NCBI GenBank assembly: GCA_946614405.1
Contig: CAMOGZ010000040.1
Span: 1 to 9,709 of the forward strand
Reading direction: 5' to 3'
Source: an uncultured Eubacterium sp.
GTDB lineage: Bacteria > Bacillota > Clostridia > Peptostreptococcales > Anaerovoracaceae
Length of the DNA: 9,709 nt
Shown: positions 1 through 6,755 of the stretch, piece after piece
How the letters are laid out: each line of letters starts with the position of its first letter
How positions within the stretch are numbered: position 1 is the first letter of the stretch
Made by a program: the position numbers and the translations under genes
Notes under the pieces: generated by a model
Database searches by the model: none
What the model saw: the letters and a program-made list of their open reading frames with translations, nothing else
What the model was told of the DNA's origin: nothing

Positions 1-6
1 CTCCTT
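1..6 (-). promoter_or_regulatory. Shine-Dalgarno of the next gene, outside the window
   Basis: The minus strand reads TAAGGAG from position 7 to the edge. The stop codon TAA of the LTA-synthase-like gene runs into a perfect AAGGAG. This suggests another gene starts within about 10 nt beyond the window and that the operon continues. Confidence 0.5.
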
Positions 7-2005
7 ACTCCGTCGTCGAGATAATGGTATCGTTGTTGCGGTCGATCTGGCTGACTTTCATCTTGCTGGCGTCGTTGGGATCCACTTCTTCCAGCAGGCC
101 CAGCAGTTCGGGTCCCAGATAGATGGTCTTCAGGACGTGGTTGCCCAGGGTGACTTTGCTCTGCTCGGTGAAGTTCTTCCCCTTGATGTAGAACTTGCCG
201 CCCACGCTGACGATTTTCTCGATCTTGATCTCCTTCACGCCCATCTTCATGCCCGCTTTCTTGTAGGGGCTCTCCCCGCCGTAGACATAATTGCGTCCGT
301 AGAGCATGTCATAGCCCAGGAGCTTCAGGCCTTCCAGATACTCCGGAGAATCGTGGTCCACGTTCTGGTTGTACCGGGTGGTGGTCCCCTTCTTGATCCC
401 CAAGCGGCCCAGCACCTCTGCAGGCAGCTGGTAAGCGGTAAGATCCTTAGTCTTTTTCTTCATGGGGAAGTTGCTCCAGATCACGTACTGGGTCTGGTAC
501 AGATCCTTGGCGTCGTAGTCATCCTCCGTGACATCCAGCGCCGGGATGTGGTCGCCGTACATCACCAGTACCACCTTCTCGTCCATGGCGGACAGGGTGT
601 CTGTCAGTTCCTTCACGAACTGGTCCATCTCATGGACCTGGTTGATATAGTATTCGTATTTATTTTTCATCTCCTCGGTGTCCGCAGTGACCTGGATGGC
701 CGGGTCTGCGATCATCTTCTCCTCGGGGTATTTTCCGTGGCCCTGTACGGAGATAGTGTAGATGTAGTCCGGTCCCTTGGTGGACTTCATGGCATCCAGA
801 ATGTGCTCGGTGAGGATCTTGTCCTTGGCCCAGTTCTTGGGGGTCTTCTCCACGTCGCTCATGTACTCCACAGAAGTGAAGGTGTCATAGCCGATGTTGT
901 CGAAGACTTCGTTTCGGTTATAGAAGAGGGCACGGTGGTTGTGGATGGCATGGGTACCGTAACCCATGTCCGCCAGGTCCGTAGCAACACTCTCTGCCGG
1001 AAGATCCTTCAGCACGGCTTTGAACGGGTATTCCCCGGGGCCGAAGAACTTCACTGACAGGCCTGTCATGGCCTCGAACTCGGTGTTGGCCGTTCCCGCA
1101 CCGCAGGCCGGCACCGTCAGGCTTCCGCCGGAGTACTCCGCCATGAGCTTGCGGTAGTTGGGAATGGGGTCCTCCGAGATTTTGATATTATTGAACAAAG
1201 TCGGATCGATGAAGGACTCCAGCTGCAGGAACAGGATATTCGGCAGGTCGTTTTCCACCGCCGCGTTGCTGGTCTTGCGGGTCACCACACCCTTGGTGGC
1301 GATGCCGCTGTCCTTCACCACCTTCGCCACGGCCTCCTCGGAGTAGTCCGAGGGCTTGGAAATGCCCTGGTTCAGCCATGTATTGATGAAGCAGTAGGGC
1401 ACTCCGTAGTCGGTGTAGGCATAGGCCAGGTTCCCGAAGAAGGTGGACAGCTTGTCGATCTTGATCATGCCTATGGTATACCCGAAGGTGCAGGCGATAA
1501 TGAGGATCACCGCCAGGAGATTTCTCTTGATGTTGACATGTGCTTTCTTCTTGGGTCCTTTGATAAACAGGATCACAAAGCCCACCAGCACCAGTACCAT
1601 CACCACGGCAATTGCCACCAGCTCCGGCACCGACATGTAGTTGGTGATGATGGTGGCCCCTTCTGTTGCCGCGGTCATATCCGCCACAGTGAAGGGGGTC
1701 ATGCGCTGGGTCAGGATGATGCCGTTGGCCACGCCGATGAGCATCCAGATCAGAACCACGATCGCCATGACGAAGGCCCGCCGCCGGAACAGTGTGGCAA
1801 CGGACAGGGTGGCCAGGATGATCAGCCAGTTTGCCAGGAACACCAGGGGGTTCGTGAACATGTAAATGAACCCGCCCAGGCCCGGGATCTGCTGCCTTGC
1901 CAGGGTCTCGATGATCAGGTTCAGAAGGAACGAGACCACCAGGCACACCAGGAGGCTGTTATGCAGATATTTATCGTAAAAGTTTTTCCATTTCTCTTTT
2001 GTCAT
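5..2005 (-). CDS. LTA synthase family membrane sulfatase-fold enzyme with C-terminal IPT-like domain
   Basis: Predicted to transfer glycerol phosphate, or a similar headgroup, from phosphatidylglycerol to an envelope polymer outside the membrane. Five membrane helices are visible at about 17-36, 52-73, 77-98, 126-149 and 161-181. The alkaline-phosphatase/sulfatase-fold domain (about 255-570) carries the LtaS key residues: LES with E263, the likely nucleophile T305 in GAGTANTEFEAMTG (302-315), HNHRALFYNRNEVF (355-368), H423 in VQGHG and D485/H486 in YGDH (483-486). After a linker, residues 590-666 resemble an IPT/TIG Ig-like domain (KFYIKGKNFTEQSKVTLG, 604-621). AGGA sits 10 nt before the ATG, in the rsmA stop region 12 nt away. 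Clostridia often have several such paralogues, so true LTA synthesis as opposed to another polymer is not settled and I assign no symbol. Confidence 0.88.
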   Translation of the reverse strand: MTKEKWKNFYDKYLHNSLLVCLVVSFLLNLIIETLARQQIPGLGGFIYMFTNPLVFLANWLIILATLSVATLFRRRAFVMAIVVLIWMLIGVANGIILTQRMTPFTVADMTAATEGATIITNYMSVPELVAIAVVMVLVLVGFVILFIKGPKKKAHVNIKRNLLAVILIIACTFGYTIGMIKIDKLSTFFGNLAYAYTDYGVPYCFINTWLNQGISKPSDYSEEAVAKVVKDSGIATKGVVTRKTSNAAVENDLPNILFLQLESFIDPTLFNNIKISEDPIPNYRKLMAEYSGGSLTVPACGAGTANTEFEAMTGLSVKFFGPGEYPFKAVLKDLPAESVATDLADMGYGTHAIHNHRALFYNRNEVFDNIGYDTFTSVEYMSDVEKTPKNWAKDKILTEHILDAMKSTKGPDYIYTISVQGHGKYPEEKMIADPAIQVTADTEEMKNKYEYYINQVHEMDQFVKELTDTLSAMDEKVVLVMYGDHIPALDVTEDDYDAKDLYQTQYVIWSNFPMKKKTKDLTAYQLPAEVLGRLGIKKGTTTRYNQNVDHDSPEYLEGLKLLGYDMLYGRNYVYGGESPYKKAGMKMGVKEIKIEKIVSVGGKFYIKGKNFTEQSKVTLGNHVLKTIYLGPELLGLLEEVDPNDASKMKVSQIDRNNDTIISTTE

Positions 2006-2017
2006 TCTGATTCAGTC

Positions 2018-2887
2018 CTATTCTTCCGCAGGTAGGGAGGAGAAGGCATTTGCCAGTGCCGCAAAGTCTTCCAGCGACAGGGTCTCCGCCCGCCGTTTCG
2101 CATCGATGCCCGCCTCTTCCAGGCACTGACGGATCTGGTCTTTGTTATACCCGGTCTGTCCCAGGGAGTTCAGCAGGGTCTTCCGGCGCTGGCCGAACCC
2201 GGCCTTGACGCAGCGGAAGAACATCTTCTCATCGATGAGATCCACCGGCGGTTTCTCCCGAAGATTCAGCCGCAGCACCGTGGAGTCCACCTTAGGCTGT
2301 GGCATGAACACGTGCTTGGGCACCTCTTCCACCAGATCCACCGTGCAGTAGTACTGCACCGCCACGGACAGCGCGCCGTAGGTGCGGCTGCCGGGACCTT
2401 CCTTGATCCGCTCCGCCACTTCCTTCTGCATCATGATGGTGATGCTCTCCGCCGGAACGTGGCTTTCCAGAAGCATCATAATGATGCCCGTGGTGATGTA
2501 ATAGGGGAGATTTCCGATTATTTTAACGCTCTTATATTCTACGTTATCCTCCCGGGAAATCAAGGCGTTCAGGTCAATCTTCATCACGTTTTCATTAATG
2601 ACCTCTATGTTGTGGTACTCCGCCAGGGTGTCCCCCAAGATGGTGATGAGGTTGCGGTCGATCTCGATGGCGATGACTTTGCCCGCCTTCTCCGCCGCCG
2701 CAGCCGTGAGCACGCCAATGCCCGGGCCGATCTCGATGACCAGGTCCTCCGGTCCGATGCCGGCACCCTCGATGATGCCGTCGATGACGCCCTTGTCCGT
2801 CAGGAAGTTCTGCCCCAGGCTCTTGGAGAACTGAAATCCGTATCTATTCTTGATGGCCCGTATGGTCTGTGGGTCGTAAAGCTTCAT
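2018..2887 (-). CDS. rsmA: 16S rRNA (A1518/A1519-N6) dimethyltransferase RsmA/KsgA
   Basis: Adds two methyl groups to each of two neighbouring adenines in the last hairpin of 16S rRNA, using S-adenosylmethionine, late in 30S assembly. The 289 aa match the family in length. KSLGQNFLTD (22-31) is the N-terminal signature. The SAM site is VIEIGPGIGVLT (50-61) with the acidic IEID (74-77), and the catalytic motif IV is NLPYY (126-130). FMPQPKVDS, GFGQRRKTL and the small C-terminal helical domain follow. The start at 2887 gives the normal family N-terminus and has GAGAGGA 5 nt upstream, so the 44-nt overlap with rnmV is real. Its stop TAG begins the AGGA used by the next gene. Loss of this enzyme gives kasugamycin resistance in many bacteria. 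Confidence 0.97.
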   Translation of the reverse strand: MKLYDPQTIRAIKNRYGFQFSKSLGQNFLTDKGVIDGIIEGAGIGPEDLVIEIGPGIGVLTAAAAEKAGKVIAIEIDRNLITILGDTLAEYHNIEVINENVMKIDLNALISREDNVEYKSVKIIGNLPYYITTGIIMMLLESHVPAESITIMMQKEVAERIKEGPGSRTYGALSVAVQYYCTVDLVEEVPKHVFMPQPKVDSTVLRLNLREKPPVDLIDEKMFFRCVKAGFGQRRKTLLNSLGQTGYNKDQIRQCLEEAGIDAKRRAETLSLEDFAALANAFSSLPAEE

Positions 2888-3404
2888 AAAATTCCTCTCT
2901 CGTTATTCCGAATCCGTTGAGCCTTGCCAGAAGGCTCTTTCCGTTGCAGTAGCCGATCCCCAGCCGGCCGCAGAGGGCTTCCCGGGCGGCTTTGGCCCCG
3001 GCGCCTCCCACAAGTCCCGCAGATACCAGGTCCTCCTGAGAGAAGGTCTCTCCCCCATCCGCCAGGGTGCATCTTGCCTTGGACAAAGCCTCACGGATCG
3101 CTTCCGGAGAGGCGTTCTCCACGCCGATGTTATCCTTCTTCCGGGCTTCTTCCCTGGGGAGGAATGCCTCCTTGGCATCCGGGAACCGCTCTTTGATCTT
3201 GCGGCGGATCAGACCGCCGGCATGATCGGGGTCTGTAAAAACAATGATGCCGCTTGTACAAGCGGCTTTCTCGATCTGCTCCCACATGGCCGGACTCATG
3301 CCAAAACCGTGGGTCTCAATGGTCTCGGCATCCACCGCGCGGCGAATGGCGGCAGTATCATCGCGGCCCTCACAAACGATGATCTCTTTGATCTTATTCT
3401 TCAT
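2844..3404 (-). CDS. rnmV: Ribonuclease M5 (5S rRNA maturation)
   Basis: Cuts both strands of the 5S rRNA precursor to make mature 5S rRNA in Gram-positive bacteria. The 186-aa protein has the usual length. The N-terminal TOPRIM domain shows IIVCEGRDD with E12 (8-16) and FTDPDHAGG with D58 and D60 (56-64), the metal-binding acidic residues. The family string DNIGVENASPEAI is at 91-103. The C-terminal domain ends with the conserved KSLLARLNGFGITREEF (156-172). AAGGA is well spaced before the ATG at 3404, which lies inside the end of the division gene. The last 14 or so codons overlap the start of rsmA by 44 nt. The rnmV-rsmA pairing is widely conserved in Firmicutes. Confidence 0.95.
   Translation of the reverse strand: MKNKIKEIIVCEGRDDTAAIRRAVDAETIETHGFGMSPAMWEQIEKAACTSGIIVFTDPDHAGGLIRRKIKERFPDAKEAFLPREEARKKDNIGVENASPEAIREALSKARCTLADGGETFSQEDLVSAGLVGGAGAKAAREALCGRLGIGYCNGKSLLARLNGFGITREEFYEALRPTDHTGHQE
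2919..2937 (-). other. Hairpin in the end of rnmV, upstream of rsmA
   Basis: On the minus strand GAGCCTT-CTGGC-AAGGCTC forms a perfect 7-bp stem with a 5-nt loop, 31 nt before the rsmA ATG. No U-run follows, so it is not a terminator. It lies in codons for a conserved part of RNase M5 (SLLARL), so it may be a by-product of codon choice. It could also act as an mRNA stability or processing element. The structure is visible; any role is speculation. Confidence 0.35.
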
Positions 3405-3717
3405 CCATCTTATCCTTCTTGCCTTCCTTATCGAGGATGTACAGGATCTCCCCGGGCTTCACCATGTTCAGCTGAGTCCGGGCCTGTTCCTCGATGTAGT
3501 TGCTGTCATTCACATTCTTCAGCTCTGTCTCCAGCTCCGTCTTCTGTTCCTTCAGGGCGGTGTTGGTCTCCTTCAGCTCCGCCTGCTCCCGTTTCAGATC
3601 CCAGATGTTCTTCACGGAAAGCAGGAACACGATCAGAAGGACCACAACGATCCCGGTAAGGATCAGCCTCGCCGGATTGAGCTTCTGCTGTTTTTTCTTA
3701 GTCTTTGTTTTCCCCAT
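3394..3717 (-). CDS. DivIC/FtsB-like septum formation initiator protein
   Basis: Small bitopic membrane protein of the division complex, where FtsB/DivIC pairs with FtsL and the DivIB/FtsQ protein to activate septal wall synthesis. In 107 aa: a very basic cytosolic tail (residues 1-17), one membrane helix (about 18-35), a heptad-like coiled coil (about 36-70) rich in L, E and K, then YIEEQARTQLNMVKPGEILY (74-93), the typical DivIC/FtsB end region. AAAAGGGA in the last codons of the DnaD-family gene serves as its ribosome binding site, and the two genes are 1 nt apart. It overlaps rnmV by 11 nt. DivIC is usually found elsewhere (near spoIIE in Bacillus), so its place between replication and rRNA genes is less common. 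Whether it is the main DivIC or a paralogue cannot be told from here. Confidence 0.87.
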   Translation of the reverse strand: MGKTKTKKKQQKLNPARLILTGIVVVLLIVFLLSVKNIWDLKREQAELKETNTALKEQKTELETELKNVNDSNYIEEQARTQLNMVKPGEILYILDKEGKKDKMDEE

Positions 3718-3718
3718 T

Positions 3719-4987
3719 TTACATTCCCTTTTGTTTCAGCCAGACCTCGGCCTCCTCCGTTCTCTGCGGAACACAGGAACACCGTTCCCCCATGTCGGTA
3801 ATGCCGGTGTCGTGGCATTTATCGCAGTAATATTTCAGATCGGTATAATCCATCTCATAGTTGTTCTCCGTCAGGAGGACAGCTCTTTCTGCGGAAAGTT
3901 CATCCATCTGAGCCCGGATCTCCGGACCCTGCTCTCCTTCGTTCCCCATGATGAGAGCCCGGGACAGGATGGCGCCCAGTTCCTGGATCCGGTTGTCGAT
4001 CTCCCGGATCCGCGGGATCTGCGAATAGACCTCCTGGGTCCGCGCCTCCGCCTCGTGATTGGCCTTGTTCCGCAGGTATTCATAATATTGCTTCAGCTGG
4101 GCCTGGCTGACCACGACCTTCTTGTTGACATCGTCGTCGCCCCGCCGGGCCGCCTCATTCTTCCAGTTCTCCAGCACCTTGTTGACGTAGCTGAAGTTGG
4201 GATTGGAGATCCCAACGGTCCTGGCGCAGGCCTCCAGTACCCGGTCCATGTTATATCCATAGGTATCGAACCAGGTGTCCATCATCTTCCGCTCCGCCTC
4301 AGAGGCATTGCGGTTGAAACCAAGAGCCTGCAGGACTCTGCGGTACTGATAGTGCCGCTGGTCGGTCTCCGTCAGATGCTCCTTCACTGCATCCACCGTG
4401 GACAGCCCTTCGGCAGCCCAGCCATGGATCACGCTGTCCATATAGCGGAGACTCTGTTTTCCTTTCTCTTCGCAGTAGGTGATCCCATAGAGGACCACCT
4501 CCGGCGTAATTCCGTCGTCCGTGACCCAGGACAGGATCCGGGTCACCTCCGTAGAGCTGAGGCTGCGCCCCATGGCCCGCTCGATGTCCTGGAACATCTT
4601 CCGGAAATTCTCGTTGCCGAATACCTCCGGGCTCACCGGCTCCTCCGGGGCGATGGCCGCGGGACTCTTTCCATACATGAGTTCCTTCAGACTGACGAAC
4701 TCCACGGTGAAATCCACGCCGCCTTCCTCATCCAGATAGATCTTCCGGATCACGCCCATCTTCTCCCAGTAATCCCAGGCATCGGCGATCTTCTTCTCCG
4801 GGATCCCCAGCTGCCGGGCCATGACCCGGTCCGAAAGCTCCATCCCGAACTCCGCGTACATGCAGGCATAGACATACACCTTGACATAATCCCCCGGTGC
4901 GGAAGGAAGGTATTCATTGATAAAAATATTCTCGATCTGCGAATCCAGCAGATAGAAATCCTTGATCTGTTCCCTTTTGAATCTCAT
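3719..4987 (-). CDS. DnaD-family primosome protein with DnaI/DnaC-like zinc tail
   Basis: Probable replication-restart or initiation primosome component that helps load DnaB. Four parts are visible in 422 aa. (1) An N-terminal DnaD winged-helix domain (about 1-105) with the typical IFINEYLP..PGDYVKVYVY segment at 21-40. (2) A first DnaD C-terminal (DDBH2) domain, about 126-206, ending in Y182xxxV186xxxW190. (3) A second DDBH2 copy, about 213-279, with Y267xxxV271xxxW275. (4) A helical, charged segment (about 297-385, including VYSQIPRIREID) and a four-cysteine zinc site, C388xxC391 and C403xC405. Part 4 resembles the N-terminal helicase-binding domain of clostridial DnaI/DnaC loaders, but the protein stops at 422 with no AAA+ ATPase. 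No strong Shine-Dalgarno precedes the ATG; it sits 4 nt after the dnaB stop, so translation probably depends on coupling. The domain assignment is strong for parts 1-3 and likely for part 4. Confidence 0.85.
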   Translation of the reverse strand: MRFKREQIKDFYLLDSQIENIFINEYLPSAPGDYVKVYVYACMYAEFGMELSDRVMARQLGIPEKKIADAWDYWEKMGVIRKIYLDEEGGVDFTVEFVSLKELMYGKSPAAIAPEEPVSPEVFGNENFRKMFQDIERAMGRSLSSTEVTRILSWVTDDGITPEVVLYGITYCEEKGKQSLRYMDSVIHGWAAEGLSTVDAVKEHLTETDQRHYQYRRVLQALGFNRNASEAERKMMDTWFDTYGYNMDRVLEACARTVGISNPNFSYVNKVLENWKNEAARRGDDDVNKKVVVSQAQLKQYYEYLRNKANHEAEARTQEVYSQIPRIREIDNRIQELGAILSRALIMGNEGEQGPEIRAQMDELSAERAVLLTENNYEMDYTDLKYYCDKCHDTGITDMGERCSCVPQRTEEAEVWLKQKGM

Positions 4988-4991
4988 ATTA

Positions 4992-6305
4992 TCACGCTTT
5001 GTTGCTGAACTTGGTATACCGCGCCACCCACGTCAGATCGATGGTGGCCGTCGGACCACTTCTGTGCTTCGCCAGGTTGACCTCGCAGACCCCCGGTTTC
5101 TCAGACTCATCGTTATAGTAATCATCTCTGTAGAGGAAGATGACGATGTCCGCATCCTGCTCGATGGATCCCGACTCTCTCAGGTCGGACAGCACCGGCC
5201 TGTGATTGGGCCGCTGCTCCGGCGCACGGGATAGCTGAGACAGCACGATGACCGGGCAGTCCATCTCCCTTGCCAAAAGCTTCAGGTAACGGGACAGGTT
5301 ACTGATCTCCTGCTGGCGGCTGTCTGCGCGCCCCTCGGATTTCATCAGCTGCAGGTAGTCGATGACCACCAGGTCCAGTCCCTGCTCCGCCTTCAGACGG
5401 CGGCATTTATTCTTGATCTCAAACACGCTGAGATCCGGCGTATCGTCGATGCTGATCTTGGCCTTGGACAGCCGGTCCGCCGCCACCATGATCTCTTCCC
5501 AGTCCGTGGCGGACAGCATGCCCTTCTTCAGCTTCTCCATCTCCACCTTGGCTTCCATGGCCAGAAGTCTCTGACCCAGCTGCTCCTTGGACATCTCCAG
5601 GCTGAAGATGAGCACGGATGCGCCGCCCTTCACCGCGGCATTCTGTGCCACGTTCAGTGCAAAGGCGGTCTTTCCCATGGCCGGTCTTGCGGCCAGGATG
5701 ATCAGATCCGATTTCTGCAGTCCGAAGGTGATGTCATCCAGCATGGTGAATCCGGTGGTGACGCCGGTGATCTTGCCCTGGTTCTTGGCGGCCTCTCCCA
5801 GGATCTCAATGTCCGTGATCAGCACGTCCTTCAGGGCGGTATAGTCATTCTTCTGGCGGCTCTGGCCGATGCGGAAAATCTCCTGCTCCGCATAGTTCAG
5901 GATCTCGGAGGTATCCTGATCCTCGTCAAAACTCTTCTCCCGGATGTCCTCCGCAGTGCGGATCAGTGTGCGCATGGTGGACTTCTCCGAGACGATGCGG
6001 GCATACTCCGCGGCATTTCTGGCGGAGGGCACCTCGCTGGAGAGGCTCCCCACGTAGGCTCTGCCGCCTACGGTCTCCAGGACTCTCTTGCTCTTCAGCT
6101 CGTCACATACCGTCACAAAGTCCACCGGCTTGTTTTCCCGGAACATGTCAAGAATGACGCCATAAATCTCCTTGTTGGCGCCATCATAGAAATCTTCCGG
6201 GCGGAGGATCTCCACCACGTCGGACAGGGCTTCTTTACTCAGCAGGCAGGATCCCAGAACGGATCGTTCTGCTTCCAGATTGTGCGGAGGGATCTTCTCT
6301 GCCAT
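4992..6305 (-). CDS. dnaB: Replicative DNA helicase DnaB
   Basis: Hexameric 5'-3' helicase that unwinds DNA at the replication fork; B. subtilis calls it DnaC. At 437 aa it has the usual length and no intein. The N-terminal helical domain (about 1-110) includes the family opening PPHNLEAERSVLG (6-18). The RecA-like domain has Walker A ARPAMGKT (206-213, K212), SLEMS with E237, Walker B VVIDYLQL (313-320, D316), DLRESGSIEQDAD (374-386) and the KHR finger segment (413-415) that completes the neighbour's ATP site. The start ATG at 6305 shares one base with the rplI stop (TGATG), with AAAGGTGA upstream. Only 4 nt separate its stop from the DnaD-family gene, a likely functional partner in helicase loading. 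Confidence 0.97.
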   Translation of the reverse strand: MAEKIPPHNLEAERSVLGSCLLSKEALSDVVEILRPEDFYDGANKEIYGVILDMFRENKPVDFVTVCDELKSKRVLETVGGRAYVGSLSSEVPSARNAAEYARIVSEKSTMRTLIRTAEDIREKSFDEDQDTSEILNYAEQEIFRIGQSRQKNDYTALKDVLITDIEILGEAAKNQGKITGVTTGFTMLDDITFGLQKSDLIILAARPAMGKTAFALNVAQNAAVKGGASVLIFSLEMSKEQLGQRLLAMEAKVEMEKLKKGMLSATDWEEIMVAADRLSKAKISIDDTPDLSVFEIKNKCRRLKAEQGLDLVVIDYLQLMKSEGRADSRQQEISNLSRYLKLLAREMDCPVIVLSQLSRAPEQRPNHRPVLSDLRESGSIEQDADIVIFLYRDDYYNDESEKPGVCEVNLAKHRSGPTATIDLTWVARYTKFSNKA

Positions 6306-6748
6306 CAGTCAGTCACCTTTACCGTAAGAGTTGCGTTTACTTCAGAATATAACTTCATCTTTACATCAAATGTGCCAAGAGCCTTGATGGGCTGTGCCAT
6401 CTGGATCTTCTTCTTGTCGACTTTGATCTGGTGCTGCTGCTCCAGGGCGTCGCTGACATCCTTGGATGTGATGGATCCGAAGAGTCTGCCGCCTTCGCCG
6501 GCCTTGGTCTTGATGACGACTTCCACATTTCCGATCTTCTCAGCCAGCTCCTCTGCCGCAGCCTTGCGGGCAGCCTCTTCCTCTGCCTTCTTGGCCTTCA
6601 CCTTCTCCAGGGTGTTGATGTTGCCCTTGGTTGCTTCCAGGGCCCAACCCTTGGGGATCAGCATGTTTCTGGCATATCCGTCACTTACTTTCACTACGTC
6701 TCCGGCCTTGCCGGTTCCCTTGATGTCTCTGTTCAGAATTACGATCAT
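6305..6748 (-). CDS. rplI: 50S ribosomal protein bL9
   Basis: Large-subunit protein that binds 23S rRNA near the L1 stalk and reaches outward toward the neighbouring ribosome. The 147-aa length is normal. The N-terminal domain carries the bL9 signature: GDVVKVSDGYARNMLIPKG covers residues 16-34. A lysine/alanine-rich connecting helix (about 44-72) leads to the C-terminal domain with GRLFGSITSKDV at 87-98. AGAGG (6763-6759) ends 10 nt before the ATG and overlaps the stop region of gdpP. The stop overlaps the dnaB start as TGATG, so the two genes are translationally coupled. Confidence 0.97.
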   Translation of the reverse strand: MIVILNRDIKGTGKAGDVVKVSDGYARNMLIPKGWALEATKGNINTLEKVKAKKAEEEAARKAAAEELAEKIGNVEVVIKTKAGEGGRLFGSITSKDVSDALEQQHQIKVDKKKIQMAQPIKALGTFDVKMKLYSEVNATLTVKVTD

Positions 6749-6755
6749 TTCTATT

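Noticed and set aside
137..1057. 306-codon plus-strand frame opposite the LTA-synthase-like gene
   Set aside because: The minus-strand gene has complete catalytic motifs here; the plus frame is V/H/L-rich with no family features.
3500..5008. 502-codon open frame on the plus strand opposite the DnaD-family and division genes
   Set aside because: It spans two real minus-strand genes, has no domain and no credible start; a shadow of codon bias.
4992..6305. Intein in dnaB
   Set aside because: DnaB is a common intein site, but the protein is 437 aa with unbroken Walker A and later motifs.
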